Part shown: one piece after another, positions 55,292 to 63,851 of the stretch
Layout: each line of letters opens with the position of its first letter
Numbering within the stretch: position 1 is the first letter of the stretch
DNA from: Cydia pomonella
Lineage: Eukaryota > Arthropoda > Insecta > Lepidoptera > Tortricidae
Length of the DNA stretch: 64,000 nt
Direction of reading: 5' to 3'
NCBI RefSeq assembly: GCF_033807575.1
Contig: NC_084710.1
Coordinates: 18,518,357-18,582,356 of the forward strand
Notes under the pieces: generated by a model
Databases searched by the model: none
Told to the model about the DNA's origin: nothing
Seen by the model: the letters and a program-made list of their open reading frames with translations, nothing else
Program-made: the position numbers and the translations under genes

Positions 55292-55998
55292 TTTGCAAGG
55301 GCTTGGGACAACAAACATCTTACGGTAAAAACGAAAATGCTTATTTACCAAGCGTGTGTCCTAAGCACTCTTCTGTATGGAGCGGAATCCTGGACAACTT
55401 ACGCAAAACAAGAACGCCGGCTGAACTCCTTTCATATGCGCTGTCTGCGGAGCATACTTGGCTTCACATGGAAGGATCGCGTGACAAATGAGTCTGTTCT
55501 AAGCGAGGCACAGCTCCATAGTATCACAGCCATACTAAAGAAGAGACGACTGAGGTGGCTTGGGCATGTGTATCGAATGGAACGGACTCGTTTGCCACGT
55601 CAAATCCTGCTAGGGGAGGTTGCAGACGCAAAAAGACTGGTCGGGCGGCCAATGCTGCGCTTCAAAGATTGCGTCAAGCGTGATATGGTTACTTTTAATA
55701 TCACATGTAACCAATGGCAAAAACTGGCCGAAGACCGACCCGTATGGCGTCGTGCTATTCACGATGGTCAAGCCACACACGACGATGCCTGGTTTACCTC
55801 TTTAAGAGAGAAACGTATGAGGCGCCACGAGCAGGCCTCCAACCCTCGCCCACCTGGGCAAGCATACACCTGCCGCGTGTGTGGACGTGGGATCCTCTCT
55901 CGCATAGGGCTATACAGCCACGAACGCAAGTGTCGTTACCAGGATGCTGCTTAAAACATCTCACGCAGATGAAAAGGCCTGTTATTATTATTATTATA
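55292..55998 (+). pseudogene. LINE RT C-terminus with zinc-finger tail, plus strand
   Basis: Open from the junction to the TAA at 55952-55954. It reads RAWDNKHLTVKTKMLIYQAC, VLSTLLYGAESWTTYAKQER, LRRLRWLGHVYRMERTRLP-like residues and ends with a C2H2-type finger (CRVCGRGILSRIGLYSHERK). This is the C-terminal half of an RTE/CR1-like LINE protein with its terminal nucleic-acid-binding finger. A (TTA)n tail at 55981-55998 marks the 3' end. The RT catalytic core is absent. The frame itself is undamaged. Confidence 0.8.
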
Positions 55999-56029
55999 TT
56001 TTAGTATCGGCATATAATAACAAGTCAGA

Positions 56030-56218
56030 AAATTTGAAACGAGTGGCGATAAATTAAAACACGACTGAAGGGAGTGTTTTAAATTGACACGAGTTGCGAA
56101 TTACCTATTCGCACATGTATCGTACAACGTTTTACAGTACATAAGGTACCCTTTAAATGTTTGACACAGTAACGTAATATGGTAATTTTCGCACTAGTGC
56201 GGTAAAGTAGTACCATAT
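56030..56218 (+). repeat. Dispersed repeat fragment (GCGAATTACCTATTCGCAC)
   Basis: CACGAGTTGCGAATTACC, ATCGTACAACGTTTTACAGT and GCACTAGTGCGGTAAAG. Related pieces at 53921-54080 suggest that the LINE block landed inside or beside an older copy. Confidence 0.45.
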
Positions 56219-56322
56219 GTACAGTCAGCGTCAAATACTTCGTAGTACACCATACTAAATATATGGTGTACCGAACTATTTGGCTACTTTGGTTGCTACA
56301 AAGTATTTGACGCTGACTGTAC
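56219..56322. mobile_element. Palindromic MITE (GTACAGTCAGCGTC family), arm-deleted
   Basis: Same element as 18747-18875, but about 25 bp of the left arm (the CAGTCAAAGTGGCCAAATAG region) is missing, so the two arms no longer pair throughout. The right arm is complete, ending TTGACGCTGACTGTAC. Confidence 0.75.
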
Positions 56323-56425
56323 TGTAAAAGCTGTTTTAATACTATTAATAAGTATAGTTAGTGTATTAATTTTGCCATAATCGCATGCAGTTATGACTAT
56401 GGGTTTAAATATTGTTGAATTTATA

Positions 56426-56554
56426 TAGCCGAGTCCACACAGAGCGACCGAGGAGGCGCGTGCGTTTTCCTTGCCCGAGCGCACGTCTACACTGGCCAGT
56501 TTGTGCGTGAGAATATTGCCTCACGCGTATGCTCGCTCTGTGTGGACCCGGCTA
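56426..56554. mobile_element. Hairpin MITE (TAGCCGGGTCCACACAGAGC), copy 1
   Basis: TAGCCGAGTCCACACAGAGC at the left and the complement TAGCCGGGTCCACACAGAGC at the right. The interior carries ACGTCTACACTGGCCAG. A second, rearranged copy lies at 59262-59408. Confidence 0.7.
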
Positions 56555-56590
56555 ATCATGTATAAATGACAACAGATTTTATTCTCTAGG

Positions 56591-56619
56591 TGGGCACCTG
56601 CTCCCCGCTGGTGCCCACC
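56591..56619. repeat. Short perfect hairpin
   Basis: GTGGGCACC and GGTGCCCAC flank an 11-base loop. No function assigned. Confidence 0.4.
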
Positions 56620-56988
56620 CTTGCAGAAGCTAGCATTTTCAGATATATTTACTTTTTAAGTTTTTGGTTTGGTTTAACCGGAATTATTTTTACCCGAGTA
56701 TGAGAATGGGAAGGGTTATGATTTTAGCAGTCTACGTATGGATGCCGTATATATGCCGGTATGTTTTTGTTGTGTATAAATTACTAATCAATTTTGGTGA
56801 ATGAGGTGTTTATAGGTTCATTTTTATGGGGTGACATAGACTACATAATAATATTTAACTGACTTTGGACAAGGAAGAGGTGCTATAGTTAAGAAAAAAA
56901 TCATAGTCGGGTAAAAGTTTTTACAATCTTTTGCTTGTTTTCATTCTTATAACAAATATTTTAAACTTGCATGTGCTCATTGCCTCAG

Positions 56989-57473
56989 ATTGACGACTAC
57001 GTTGAGTTTTCGGGTGCTGGGAACAGTGTGGCTGGCAGCACGTTTTCTGCCACTGCTGAAAATCTCGTTGTTGTTCCAACAACCGCCACCGTTACTGCGG
57101 CCTTGCTCAGCGAACAACCCCACTTCTCCACCTCTCATTTGTCCTCGTCTCCCTCTCCTTCTGCCAGCCCTATACGCTCCACGCATTCAGTACTGCCCAC
57201 AAGTCCTGGACTACCCGAACGTCCCTCTCTTGCCGCCCTTTCCGCCCGCTATGCCCGTCCCGCCCTTCTCGCTCGTTCCGCAATAACCGCCCAACCCGCA
57301 CGTCTTGTCCTGCCTGCACGTCAAGTACACAGCTCTGTGTACGTGGATCCGCGCCCTGCACGCGTATCCACGTACACAGAGCTGTGTACTTGCCCCGCAA
57401 CCGCACGACGGAACCGGCACCTTCGACAGCACAATTTAATCATCTGCAGCATGAGCATGATAATATTTTAAGA
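56989..57473 (+). pseudogene. Myb-like gene, Ser/Pro/Ala-rich exon
   Basis: The acceptor CTCATTGCCTCAG ends at 56988; the donor GTAATT starts at 57474. It opens IDDYVEFSGAGNSVAGSTFS, the segment that normally follows the Myb domain, then a Ser/Thr/Pro/Ala-rich linker. The end, read one frame back, is RNRTTEPAPSTAQFNHLQHE then HDNILR, which joins in phase to the next exon. The exon therefore changes frame between about 57180 and 57400. A perfect 27-bp inverted repeat lies in that interval (57322-57392). Confidence 0.65.
57322..57392. repeat. Perfect 27-bp inverted repeat inside the exon
   Basis: 57322-57348 (CAAGTACACAGCTCTGTGTA then CGTGGAT) and 57366-57392 are exact complements around a 17-base loop. 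The arm itself contains GTACACAG and CTGTGTAC, so it is self-complementary in part. Confidence 0.85.
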
Positions 57474-58400
57474 GTAATTAATTAATTTATGAACTAATAA
57501 TTCTGTTTTAAGATCAGGTTGAGTACGAGAAACATTGTTTATTTAACTTGGGACAAGAAAAACAGTAACTTGGCAGTAAGAATGCATACATAAAGCCTGT
57601 AAGCTCCATACTTGACGTACCATTCCCTACAAGTGTTTCTCTTGCCTCCATATTTCGCTTACCCCATCTGACCTTATTTGTATTGATAAAACATACAAAT
57701 AATAAATATATATATACGCGAGCAATCGCAAAATCTACATTTCGGGATTTCTCGTATCGTACAGTGCCGTTTAAATAAAATAACACCACCAACTACCCAT
57801 AAGAGGGTTATTATGAAACTTATAATTAACATGCATTTTATTGAAAGGCTGGAATTTTATTTATCTTGAAATCTTGACCATGGTCATATGTTTGACTGGA
57901 CGGTACACGGCAATGTTATTATTACTAATATATTTCATAACACTAGACTTATTCAATCCTAAGTAACCTATTAGCTTCTCATTCGTGTGCGGTATATATC
58001 AGCGTTTGGTAGTATCATAATAGTCAAATCTGGTGTTGGTTGTTGTTAATAGTTAAATGTTCATAAAATTTGACAACTTATTATAGTTATATTTTGTGTG
58101 AGTCAGTTATCATAACAGAAATAAGATATAAAGCTGTTAATACCGTAAATTGTGTATGGATATGTTTGACTCAAATTCTGTATTCCCACAATAAGTAGGT
58201 ATACGGGGAGCCCGTAAGAAATCAGTGGTATATGAAGGCTTTCTTGTGCAACTTTAGTATGAGCTGGAACAAGTAAATGTAGTTATGTAGAACAGGTATG
58301 TAGACAGAGATAATCTCCATTGTGGTAGATGGCGCTATTTATTATGTGCTCTGTGATACCACTTAGTTTAAACTTGCTATAACATATTTTATGTTGACAG
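57474..58400. other. Intron of the Myb-like pseudogene
   Basis: Nothing recognised. The minus open frame at 57514-57792 is not supported. Confidence 0.4.
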
Positions 58401-58489
58401 GATATCCTGAACGAACTGAAAATTTTTAATGAGGCGCAGAAACAAAAATGGAGTGTTTTGAAGGAGGGGCACGACTTGTTGGCGAATCG
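58401..58489 (+). pseudogene. Myb-like gene, coiled-coil exon
   Basis: The acceptor ATTTTATGTTGACAG ends at 58400 and the donor GTAAGA starts at 58490. It encodes DILNELKIFNEAQKQKWSVL then KEGHDLLANR, an amphipathic helix typical of the C-terminus in these Myb-like helpers. 89 nt, ends two bases into a codon, in phase with the last exon. Confidence 0.7.
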
Positions 58490-58511
58490 GTAAGACTTTT
58501 AATACTGATAT

Positions 58512-58887
58512 CAAAGAAAATTTGAAACAGGTGGATTCTCAAAGAAACCTTTGTAGCCACAGTAAATTTACTGCAATTTTTCGACACATGATTAAAACTT
58601 TTAGAACGTCATTTGACTTTGATCCTTATCCGTACACTGATATGTGTATAATTTGTTAAATATCAAAAAGTGGCGCCATCTAATAGATCAAAGGCCCGGG
58701 CCGGGTTATGCCCGGTAATATGGCGCCCCTTTCTGATATTTAACAAATTTGACACATCAGTAAAAGAATAAGGATCAAAGTCAAATGGCGTTCTAAAAGT
58801 TTTAATCGTGTGCCTAAAGATGGCAGTAAATCTGCTGTAGCTACAAAATTTTCATTGACAATCCACCTCTATTTCAAATTTTCTTTG
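58512..58887. mobile_element. TIR element with arms of about 170 bp
   Basis: CAAAGAAAATTTGAAACAGG at the left and its inverse at the right (58868-58887), pairing through GTAAATTTACTGC, TTAAAACTTTTAGAACG and TTGACTTTGATCCTTAT to a centre with CCCGGGCCGGG. A solo arm of the family is at 45232-45424. Lies in the last intron of the Myb-like pseudogene. Confidence 0.7.
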
Positions 58888-59261
58888 CTCATATCAACTA
58901 ACAAATAAACGTATTATTTATTGTTTAAGTAGTATGTACTAGTAATAACACGCGAACGAATGAACAAGCACTCCTACCCTGAGGTTGAACTACCTGACTA
59001 ATTATAGGTTCATCCTCTGACCTTTCCAAGGAGCAAGATCTTATTTTCGTGTATGAGAGCCTTTGGAATACAATATTATTAACGCCCGAATGAGTGCTAC
59101 CGCGTTTAATTTCGCCACTAGGGGTGCTAGTGTAGACGGAGGTCTTTCGAAATGTCAAATGCATAGCTTTTTTATCGTGAATTTCTACTCCTCATTCATA
59201 ATTGTGGTAAATCTTATTTCATCTTTGATTAGTTAGTCACCAAACAAAAGTAACTCAAATA

Positions 59262-59408
59262 GCCGGGTCCACACAGAGCGAGCATATACGCGCCAGGCAA
59301 CTTCCTCACGCACAAAACGGCCAGTGTAGACGTGCCTCGGACGAGGCGGAGCGCGCGTTTTCCTCGCCCTAGTGCGCCGCCTCGGCCGAGGCACGTCTAC
59401 ACTGGCTG
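59262..59408. mobile_element. Hairpin MITE (TAGCCGGGTCCACACAGAGC), copy 2, rearranged
   Basis: Starts ATAGCCGGGTCCACACAGAG, inverse to copy 1 at 56426-56554. The second half carries an inverted repeat, GCCAGTGTAGACGTGCCTCG against CGAGGCACGTCTACACTGGC (59319 and 59386 regions), in place of the normal far end. Confidence 0.6.
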
Positions 59409-59635
59409 GGATTACCATCGAATCGTCTAATGTCGGTTTTGTTCCTTTGGGTTTGTTGTACCTAGTGACATGTTTTTTAAACGATTGCAACGCCATCTGC
59501 GAGTTGCTCGAGAGACTCAACTTACACACATATATGGATGTGGCTTCAAAAGTAATCACCGTTAATATCTCGTACCTTGAATAAAGGACCCACTTCTTAA
59601 TTATTATTATAAATTATATTTTGGTATTGTTCCAG

Positions 59636-59711
59636 TATTAACACATTGGAGGACACCGAGATTATTGAGAACTTGGAAGACACAGTTATAATGGAAGAGG
59701 AAGACGTCTGA
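59636..59711 (+). pseudogene. Myb-like gene, last exon
   Basis: The acceptor TTGGTATTGTTCCAG ends at 59635. Encodes INTLEDTEIIENLEDTVIME then EEDV and TGA (59709-59711). The acidic tail and the phase (one base completing the previous codon) fit. Confidence 0.65.
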
Positions 59712-59785
59712 GCTAAGCGCTGTCCTCGCACCCTCCGTCTAGTTTACGTTTGCGGCCATATCAAAAATACACACCGTATGTTTAT

Positions 59786-60258
59786 TAGGGTTCCGTACCA
59801 AAAAGGTACAAAAGGAACCCTTATGGTGCTATTGCTAAATATCTCGAGAAGTACTTAAGCTATCGATGTGAAATTTGGAATAGTAATGAATAACGCTGAC
59901 CCAAACATATTGGATGTGTATTTATTTTATTTTATTTGTAAGTATTAATAATGGAAAATTCCCAATATGAAGAGGGGGTAAAATTGCAAAGTCTAGTTAA
60001 ATAGGTCAAGTGGGGTATCATTTGAAAGAGCTCAAATTGAAAATTACAAAACAATTTTTTATTTTCATTGTGAAAAAAAAATTTACGTATGAAGGAAAAT
60101 GTGAAAATAATACCATCCCCCCCCCCCCTCTCTCATCTCCGAAGTTTAAGAATAAAAATTGTTTTTTTTACATTGGTCAAGTCTTTCATGAGAAAATTTG
60201 AAGTTTGTACGGAACCCTCGGTGTGCGAGGTAAACGAACTCGCACTTGACCGGTTATT
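59786..60258 (-). mobile_element. GGTTCCGTA-type dispersed element, medium subfamily
   Basis: Runs from TAGGGTTCCGTACCAAAAAG to CGAACTCGCACTTGACCGGT. Inside: AATATCTCGAGAAGTACTTA and a C-run at 60117-60128. The usual (GTCT)n tract is missing. Strand is given by analogy with 19271-19987. It lies between the two Harbinger genes. Confidence 0.65.
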
Positions 60259-60650
60259 CTTATTGCCCATAAGGCCCGTCCTTAGATATATGTCAATGAT
60301 TACGGTGATCTCGAAAATGGCTCAAATGATTTCAATTAAATTTGCTATATGGGGGTTTTCGGGGCGTTTTTGAGTTTTTACCTATTTGTTTTCCGAGCAA
60401 AAGGAATTAAAGTTTACTGATTTTGAAAACTGTGTTTTATTAGTAAAATAATGTTCTGATTACATTTCTTGAAAGAAAATACATACTTATTTAGTATATT
60501 ACTACATAGAGCGGGAAAAAGGGATTTGGTTCATACACATTTTATAATATGGTTAACTCTTTCCCATTTTTCCTGTAGCCATAACAAAGTTAAGGGAATC
60601 TAAAGCATTGCGCATTTTTCTACGTTTTGTATATTAGGTAGGTATTTGTA
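60259..60650. other. Spacer with a Helitron-like fragment
   Basis: 60290-60400 (GTGATCTCGAAAATGGCTCA, GCTATATGGGGGTTTTCGGG, TTTTCCGAGCAAAAGG) resembles the inner and 3' part of the Helitron-like elements at 7578 and 42615, on the plus strand. The rest is the 3' flank of the transposase gene. Confidence 0.45.
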
Positions 60651-60807
60651 TCAGAATAAAACATAGTAATAAGCAAAATATGTATTTATTAGACGCGCAC
60701 GCTTTTCCTGCGCCACTCTTAATAGTAGTCCGTTTTGCGCATGACGATGAGGAAGTTCTTGAGGAGCGTCTTCATCAATATCTCCTACGATTTCCTCGGG
60801 AACATTT
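60651..60807 (-). pseudogene. Transposase, last exon
   Basis: The acceptor TTTTTCTTGCAG ends at 60808. Encodes NVPEEIVGDIDEDAPQELPH then RVAQEKRARLINTYF, and ends TGA at 60653-60651. RARLINTYF is the usual close of these proteins. Confidence 0.75.
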
Positions 60808-61012
60808 CTGCAAGAAAAAGGAGAACATCGGTAAGAATATTAGAATTTAAAGAAGAAATCTAATCATCACTATAAAGAGTAAAAATGTGAAACTTTCTTC
60901 ATCAATCGCTGAACAATGAAATTTATTCCATTTGCCCTTATCTTCATTTAATAGGGAATATTACGCGAAACTCTGCGTAGGGGTCACAACTACCACAATC
61001 CATCACAATCTG

Positions 61013-61178
61013 AGGGCCTCCGCTAGCTGACGCGGATTATCCGAACGGACGCCCCGTCTAATAACAAATTGTATGAATAGCGCTAAGTGGCGCGGGCGCG
61101 TGCGACGGAATTGGCCTGGGAGCAGGACCCGCGAGCGTGCGCACGCGGCGGGCGTCCGCGTCAGCTAGCGGAGGCCCT
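61013..61178. mobile_element. TIR MITE (AGGGCCTCCGCTAGCTGACG)
   Basis: AGGGCCTCCGCTAGCTGACG opens the element and its exact complement closes it. The interior is GC-rich (GGCGCGGGCGCGTGCGACGG). It sits in the last intron of the transposase and directly abuts GAGGGTCTACCGCGAAAC, a degenerate end of the MITE family at 44048 and 52913. Confidence 0.75.
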
Positions 61179-61264
61179 GAGGGTCTACCGCGAAACAAGA
61201 AAATTTCGTTACTTATCTAACCTCTCTATCACTGATGAGAATCTGCAATGTTAAGCTCACTTAC

Positions 61265-61515
61265 CTATAATGTTGCATTATGTTGTATACTACGCAACAT
61301 GCATTTATTATTGACGATGCCTTCGTCGGGCTGTAGTGTAAGACGCGGTCGTGGCCCAGGCACCGGAATACGTTTTTGAGGTACCCATTGGTACGCTTGA
61401 TCGTGTTGCGCACGCGACAGTGCCAGACCGTGTACCTACCTTGCTTCTGGGCTTCCCGGGGCAGGATTCAGCACTGGCGTCATGAGCCATGGCTCAAGAG
61501 CATACCCCGAGTCAC
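61265..61515 (-). pseudogene. Transposase exon with the third catalytic position
   Basis: The acceptor AATAATTTCAG ends at 61516; the donor GTAAGT starts at 61264. Encodes GDSGYALEPWLMTPVLNPAP, NTIKRTNGYLKNVFRCLGHD and RVLHYSPTKASSIINACCVV. The duplicated TACC at 61433-61440 shifts the frame between these two parts. Lys replaces the expected catalytic Glu. Confidence 0.85.
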
Positions 61516-61590
61516 CTGAAATTATTATTTTTTGGTTACATAATACTTAATCATCTGAACAACTAACGAAACTTCCCCCTTGCTTATGCC

Positions 61591-61649
61591 TTTTTAGGGT
61601 TCCGTAGCCAAATGGCATAAAACGGAACCCTTATAGTTTCGCCATGTCC

Positions 61650-61716
<67 letters not shown>

Positions 61717-62321
61717 CGAGGCTTTGCTCCGTGGTCGTTAGTGTTAGAAAGCTGAAATTTGGCATGGATATATAAATCAATAAAGCCGACAAAGTCGTAC
61801 AATAAAATCTAAAATTTTAATTTTTTTAGGGTACCTCCCCTACACGTAAAGTGGGGGTGAATTTTTTTTTTCGCTTCAACCCTAAAGTGTGGGGTATCGT
61901 TGGAAAGGTCTTTCAAAACTAATAGGGGTTTTCAAGAAACATTTTTTGATAAAGTGAATATATTCGGAGATAATCGCTCCGAAAGAAAAAATAAATGTGT
62001 CCCCCCCCCCCTCTAACTTTTGAACCATAGGTCCAAAAAATATGAAAAAAATCGTGGAAGTAGAGCTTAAGAAAGACATTAAATGAAAACTATAGCGGAC
62101 ATGATCAGTTTAGCTGTTTTTGAGTTATCGCAAAAAGTTTTCCCTTCATAGTAAAAAGACTTCTTTAATTAGGTACTGATTATGCAAATTTGCCTATTTG
62201 TTTAACTCGGGTGAAAGGTACCATTTACTACACTTTAAGCTCCAGTTTAGCTTATTGTGACGGAAGAGTAACTACGGAACCCTACACTGAGCGTGGCCCG
62301 ACATGCTCTTGGCCGGTTATT
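61591..62321 (-). mobile_element. GGTTCCGTA-type long element with (GTCT)n, minus strand
   Basis: Inverse of 19271-19987: TTAGGGTTCCGTAGCCAAAT at the left, then a pure (TGTC)n tract of about 17 units at 61648-61715, and GGCCCGACATGCTCTTGGCC at the right. The tetranucleotide tract is longer here than in the other copy. Inserted in an intron of the transposase. Confidence 0.75.
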
Positions 62322-62398
62322 TACATTATGATAGGTATATTAACTTAGTCATGAACTATTTATTCTGTGGTCGTGATCTTAGTACATTTACTAACATG

Positions 62399-62530
62399 CA
62401 CTTGCCCCATTCCAATAACCCGGGGTTAACCGGTTAAACCGTTAACCCAATGTGAAATTGTACTGGTAACATGGTAACTCCAGGGTTAACCAGTTAACCC
62501 CGAGTTAGTGAAATGGTGCAAGTGGTGCTA
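62399..62530. mobile_element. Hairpin MITE (CACTTGCMCCATTYCA / GGGGTTAACC)
   Basis: GCACTTGCCCCATTCCAATA and ACCCGGGGTTAACCGG at the left pair with CCAGGGTTAACCAGTTAACC and AAATGGTGCAAGTGGTG at the right. Rich in GGTTAACC palindromes. Confidence 0.65.
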
Positions 62531-62595
62531 AGGGATTTAGAAACAGCGCGCCAAGCGGGATGTTTTGGAAACTCAAAATTCCATACAAAATGACA

Positions 62596-62647
62596 GTTAA
62601 CGCAAACGCGTACGTCACGTCTCCCCATCGAATAAATTTACACTAGG
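62596..62647. repeat. Repeat fragment shared with 1-58
   Basis: GTTAACGCAAACGCGTACGT, then ATCGAATAAATTTACACTAGG. Same orientation as at the window start. Confidence 0.55.
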
Positions 62648-62672
62648 TACAGATACACAATTTTCTGCTTAC

Positions 62673-62817
62673 CCAGAAGGAAATACTCCCCAATGTGGCC
62701 ATTGTACAATCTTCTTAATTCATCCTAAATGGACGAATTGTTAAATATGAAAGAGTCGTGCACACGGCCAGGAAACCTCGTGTTTACTGCCAAGATCTTA
62801 CAGTTGACATCTGCAAT
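62673..62817 (-). pseudogene. Transposase exon with the second catalytic Asp
   Basis: The acceptor TATATCTTCAG ends at 62818 and the donor GTAAGC starts at 62672. Encodes IADVNCKILAVNTRFPGRVH then DSFIFNNSSI, a TAG stop at 62727-62725, and DELRRLYNGHIGEYFLLG. 145 nt; the split Gly codon joins GDSGY in the next exon. Confidence 0.85.
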
Positions 62818-63073
62818 CTGAAGATATAAGGTTATTTATATTCTTATTTGAGAATTGGTGACAACCAAGTAGTAACATATAAGTTATTATTTTAATGAAT
62901 TATTATAATCAATCTAGATTAGGTACATCATTATCTTAGTCGATTTGTGTTAGATTGTCCCATAGTATTTATATTTCTTTATTTAATTATAATATACATA
63001 CATTGTGGTCAGTGATGAGGATTTTATGATTAATATAAAAAAATCATTATTTGTAACTAAAATTGAAACTTAC

Positions 63074-63273
63074 TAGCTGTACATTAAGAGCGTGAACGCC
63101 TTTCCGATTCAGATATTGCACTCCGTGTGGCACAGGTGGGAAATATTTTCACTTGAGTGCAGTCTACTACACCCAAGATATTTGGCAGACCATATGCATC
63201 CTCAAATCCTGAGGCAACTGATCGTCGGGACCGATCAGTTCCAGGAAAAACTATTATCCATTGGTCTTTAAGT
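63074..63273 (-). pseudogene. Transposase exon with the first catalytic Asp
   Basis: The acceptor CTTTTTACAG ends at 63274 and the donor GTAAGT starts at 63073. Encodes LKDQWIIVFPGTDRSRRSVA, YGLPNILGVVDCTQVKIF and, after one surplus C in a CCC run (63138-63140), PPVPHGVQYLNRKGVHALNV. Confidence 0.85.
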
Positions 63274-63500
63274 CTGTAAAAAGGAGCATATTTTAGATGG
63301 CACGTTTTAGAACTTAACCTTAGTCAAACCTAGCTAGTATTGCAATTCCAGATTATGTATCCAATGTAACTAACTACCTGAACATAACTATCAAACAAAC
63401 AACACTGATGCTTATTCAAAAAAGTAAAAACTACTAAGATAGCCCTAGTATACTCTCACAGTTTTTGATGCCTAGTAGTTCAGTGGTCCAATAAACATAC

Positions 63501-63633
63501 CTTCTGTTCACAGCATCTACAAATTGTTCGAGATACTGTGGCTTACAGTCGTCTGACCAATAGATAAACCATGATCCTGACCAGTCCCGTGTTGATAATT
63601 GCCATCAGCCAGCAGATGTAATGCTGTTAGAAT
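63501..63633 (-). pseudogene. Transposase exon (helical N-terminal region)
   Basis: The acceptor CTTAAATAAG ends at 63634 and the donor GTATGT starts at 63500. Encodes ILTALHLLADGNYQHGTGQD, HGLSIGQTTVSHSIS and, in the next frame, EQFVDAVNRR. The frame change lies near 63522-63530. Confidence 0.8.
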
Positions 63634-63851
63634 CTTATTTAAGTAGTTGTACACAGCTTAATTATTTAAGTAAATTTTTTCGCTTAAGAAATATTTAAAT
63701 TTTAAGGTATAATGTAGCACCTCTGTTATGTTATAAACAACAATTTCACCCAAATATTTGTATCAGCTAATTTTGTGTGATTGTGCGGTAGGTATCTTAA
63801 CATACAAACTTTTGGTACTATATGAGCAACACTGCAATATTATAGCTTTAC

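Larger units (their letters stand above)
53352..59711 (+). pseudogene. Myb/SANT-like DNA-binding protein gene of the Harbinger element
   Basis: Recognised coding parts: 53352-53374, 53470-53648, 56989-57473, 58401-58489 and 59636-59711. The N-terminus (MPPKNPKIRSNAAQIRLLVE) followed, after a one-base frame break, by YEAQWEALAQALREHGPNKS and VQAWKV is a Myb/SANT-like domain of the zeste/NAIF1 type. A Ser/Pro/Ala-rich linker and a charged helix (DILNELKIFNEAQKQKW) complete the usual layout. In active Harbingers this protein binds the element ends and brings the transposase to them in the nucleus. Exon junction phases agree at exon 1/2 and among the last three. The exon that should follow VQAWKV was not found, and the 56989 exon changes frame inside, so the gene is dead. 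Confidence 0.75.

Noticed and set aside
55860..55940. C2H2 zinc finger (CRVCGRGILSRIGLYSHERK) as a host transcription factor
   Set aside because: It continues in frame from LINE reverse-transcriptase C-terminal sequence and ends at the LINE tail, so it is part of the retrotransposon.
56977..57432. Several overlapping open frames on both strands of the Ser/Pro-rich exon
   Set aside because: Low-complexity GC-richer sequence opens frames on every strand; only the frame that follows a good acceptor and the one that joins the next exon in phase are supported.
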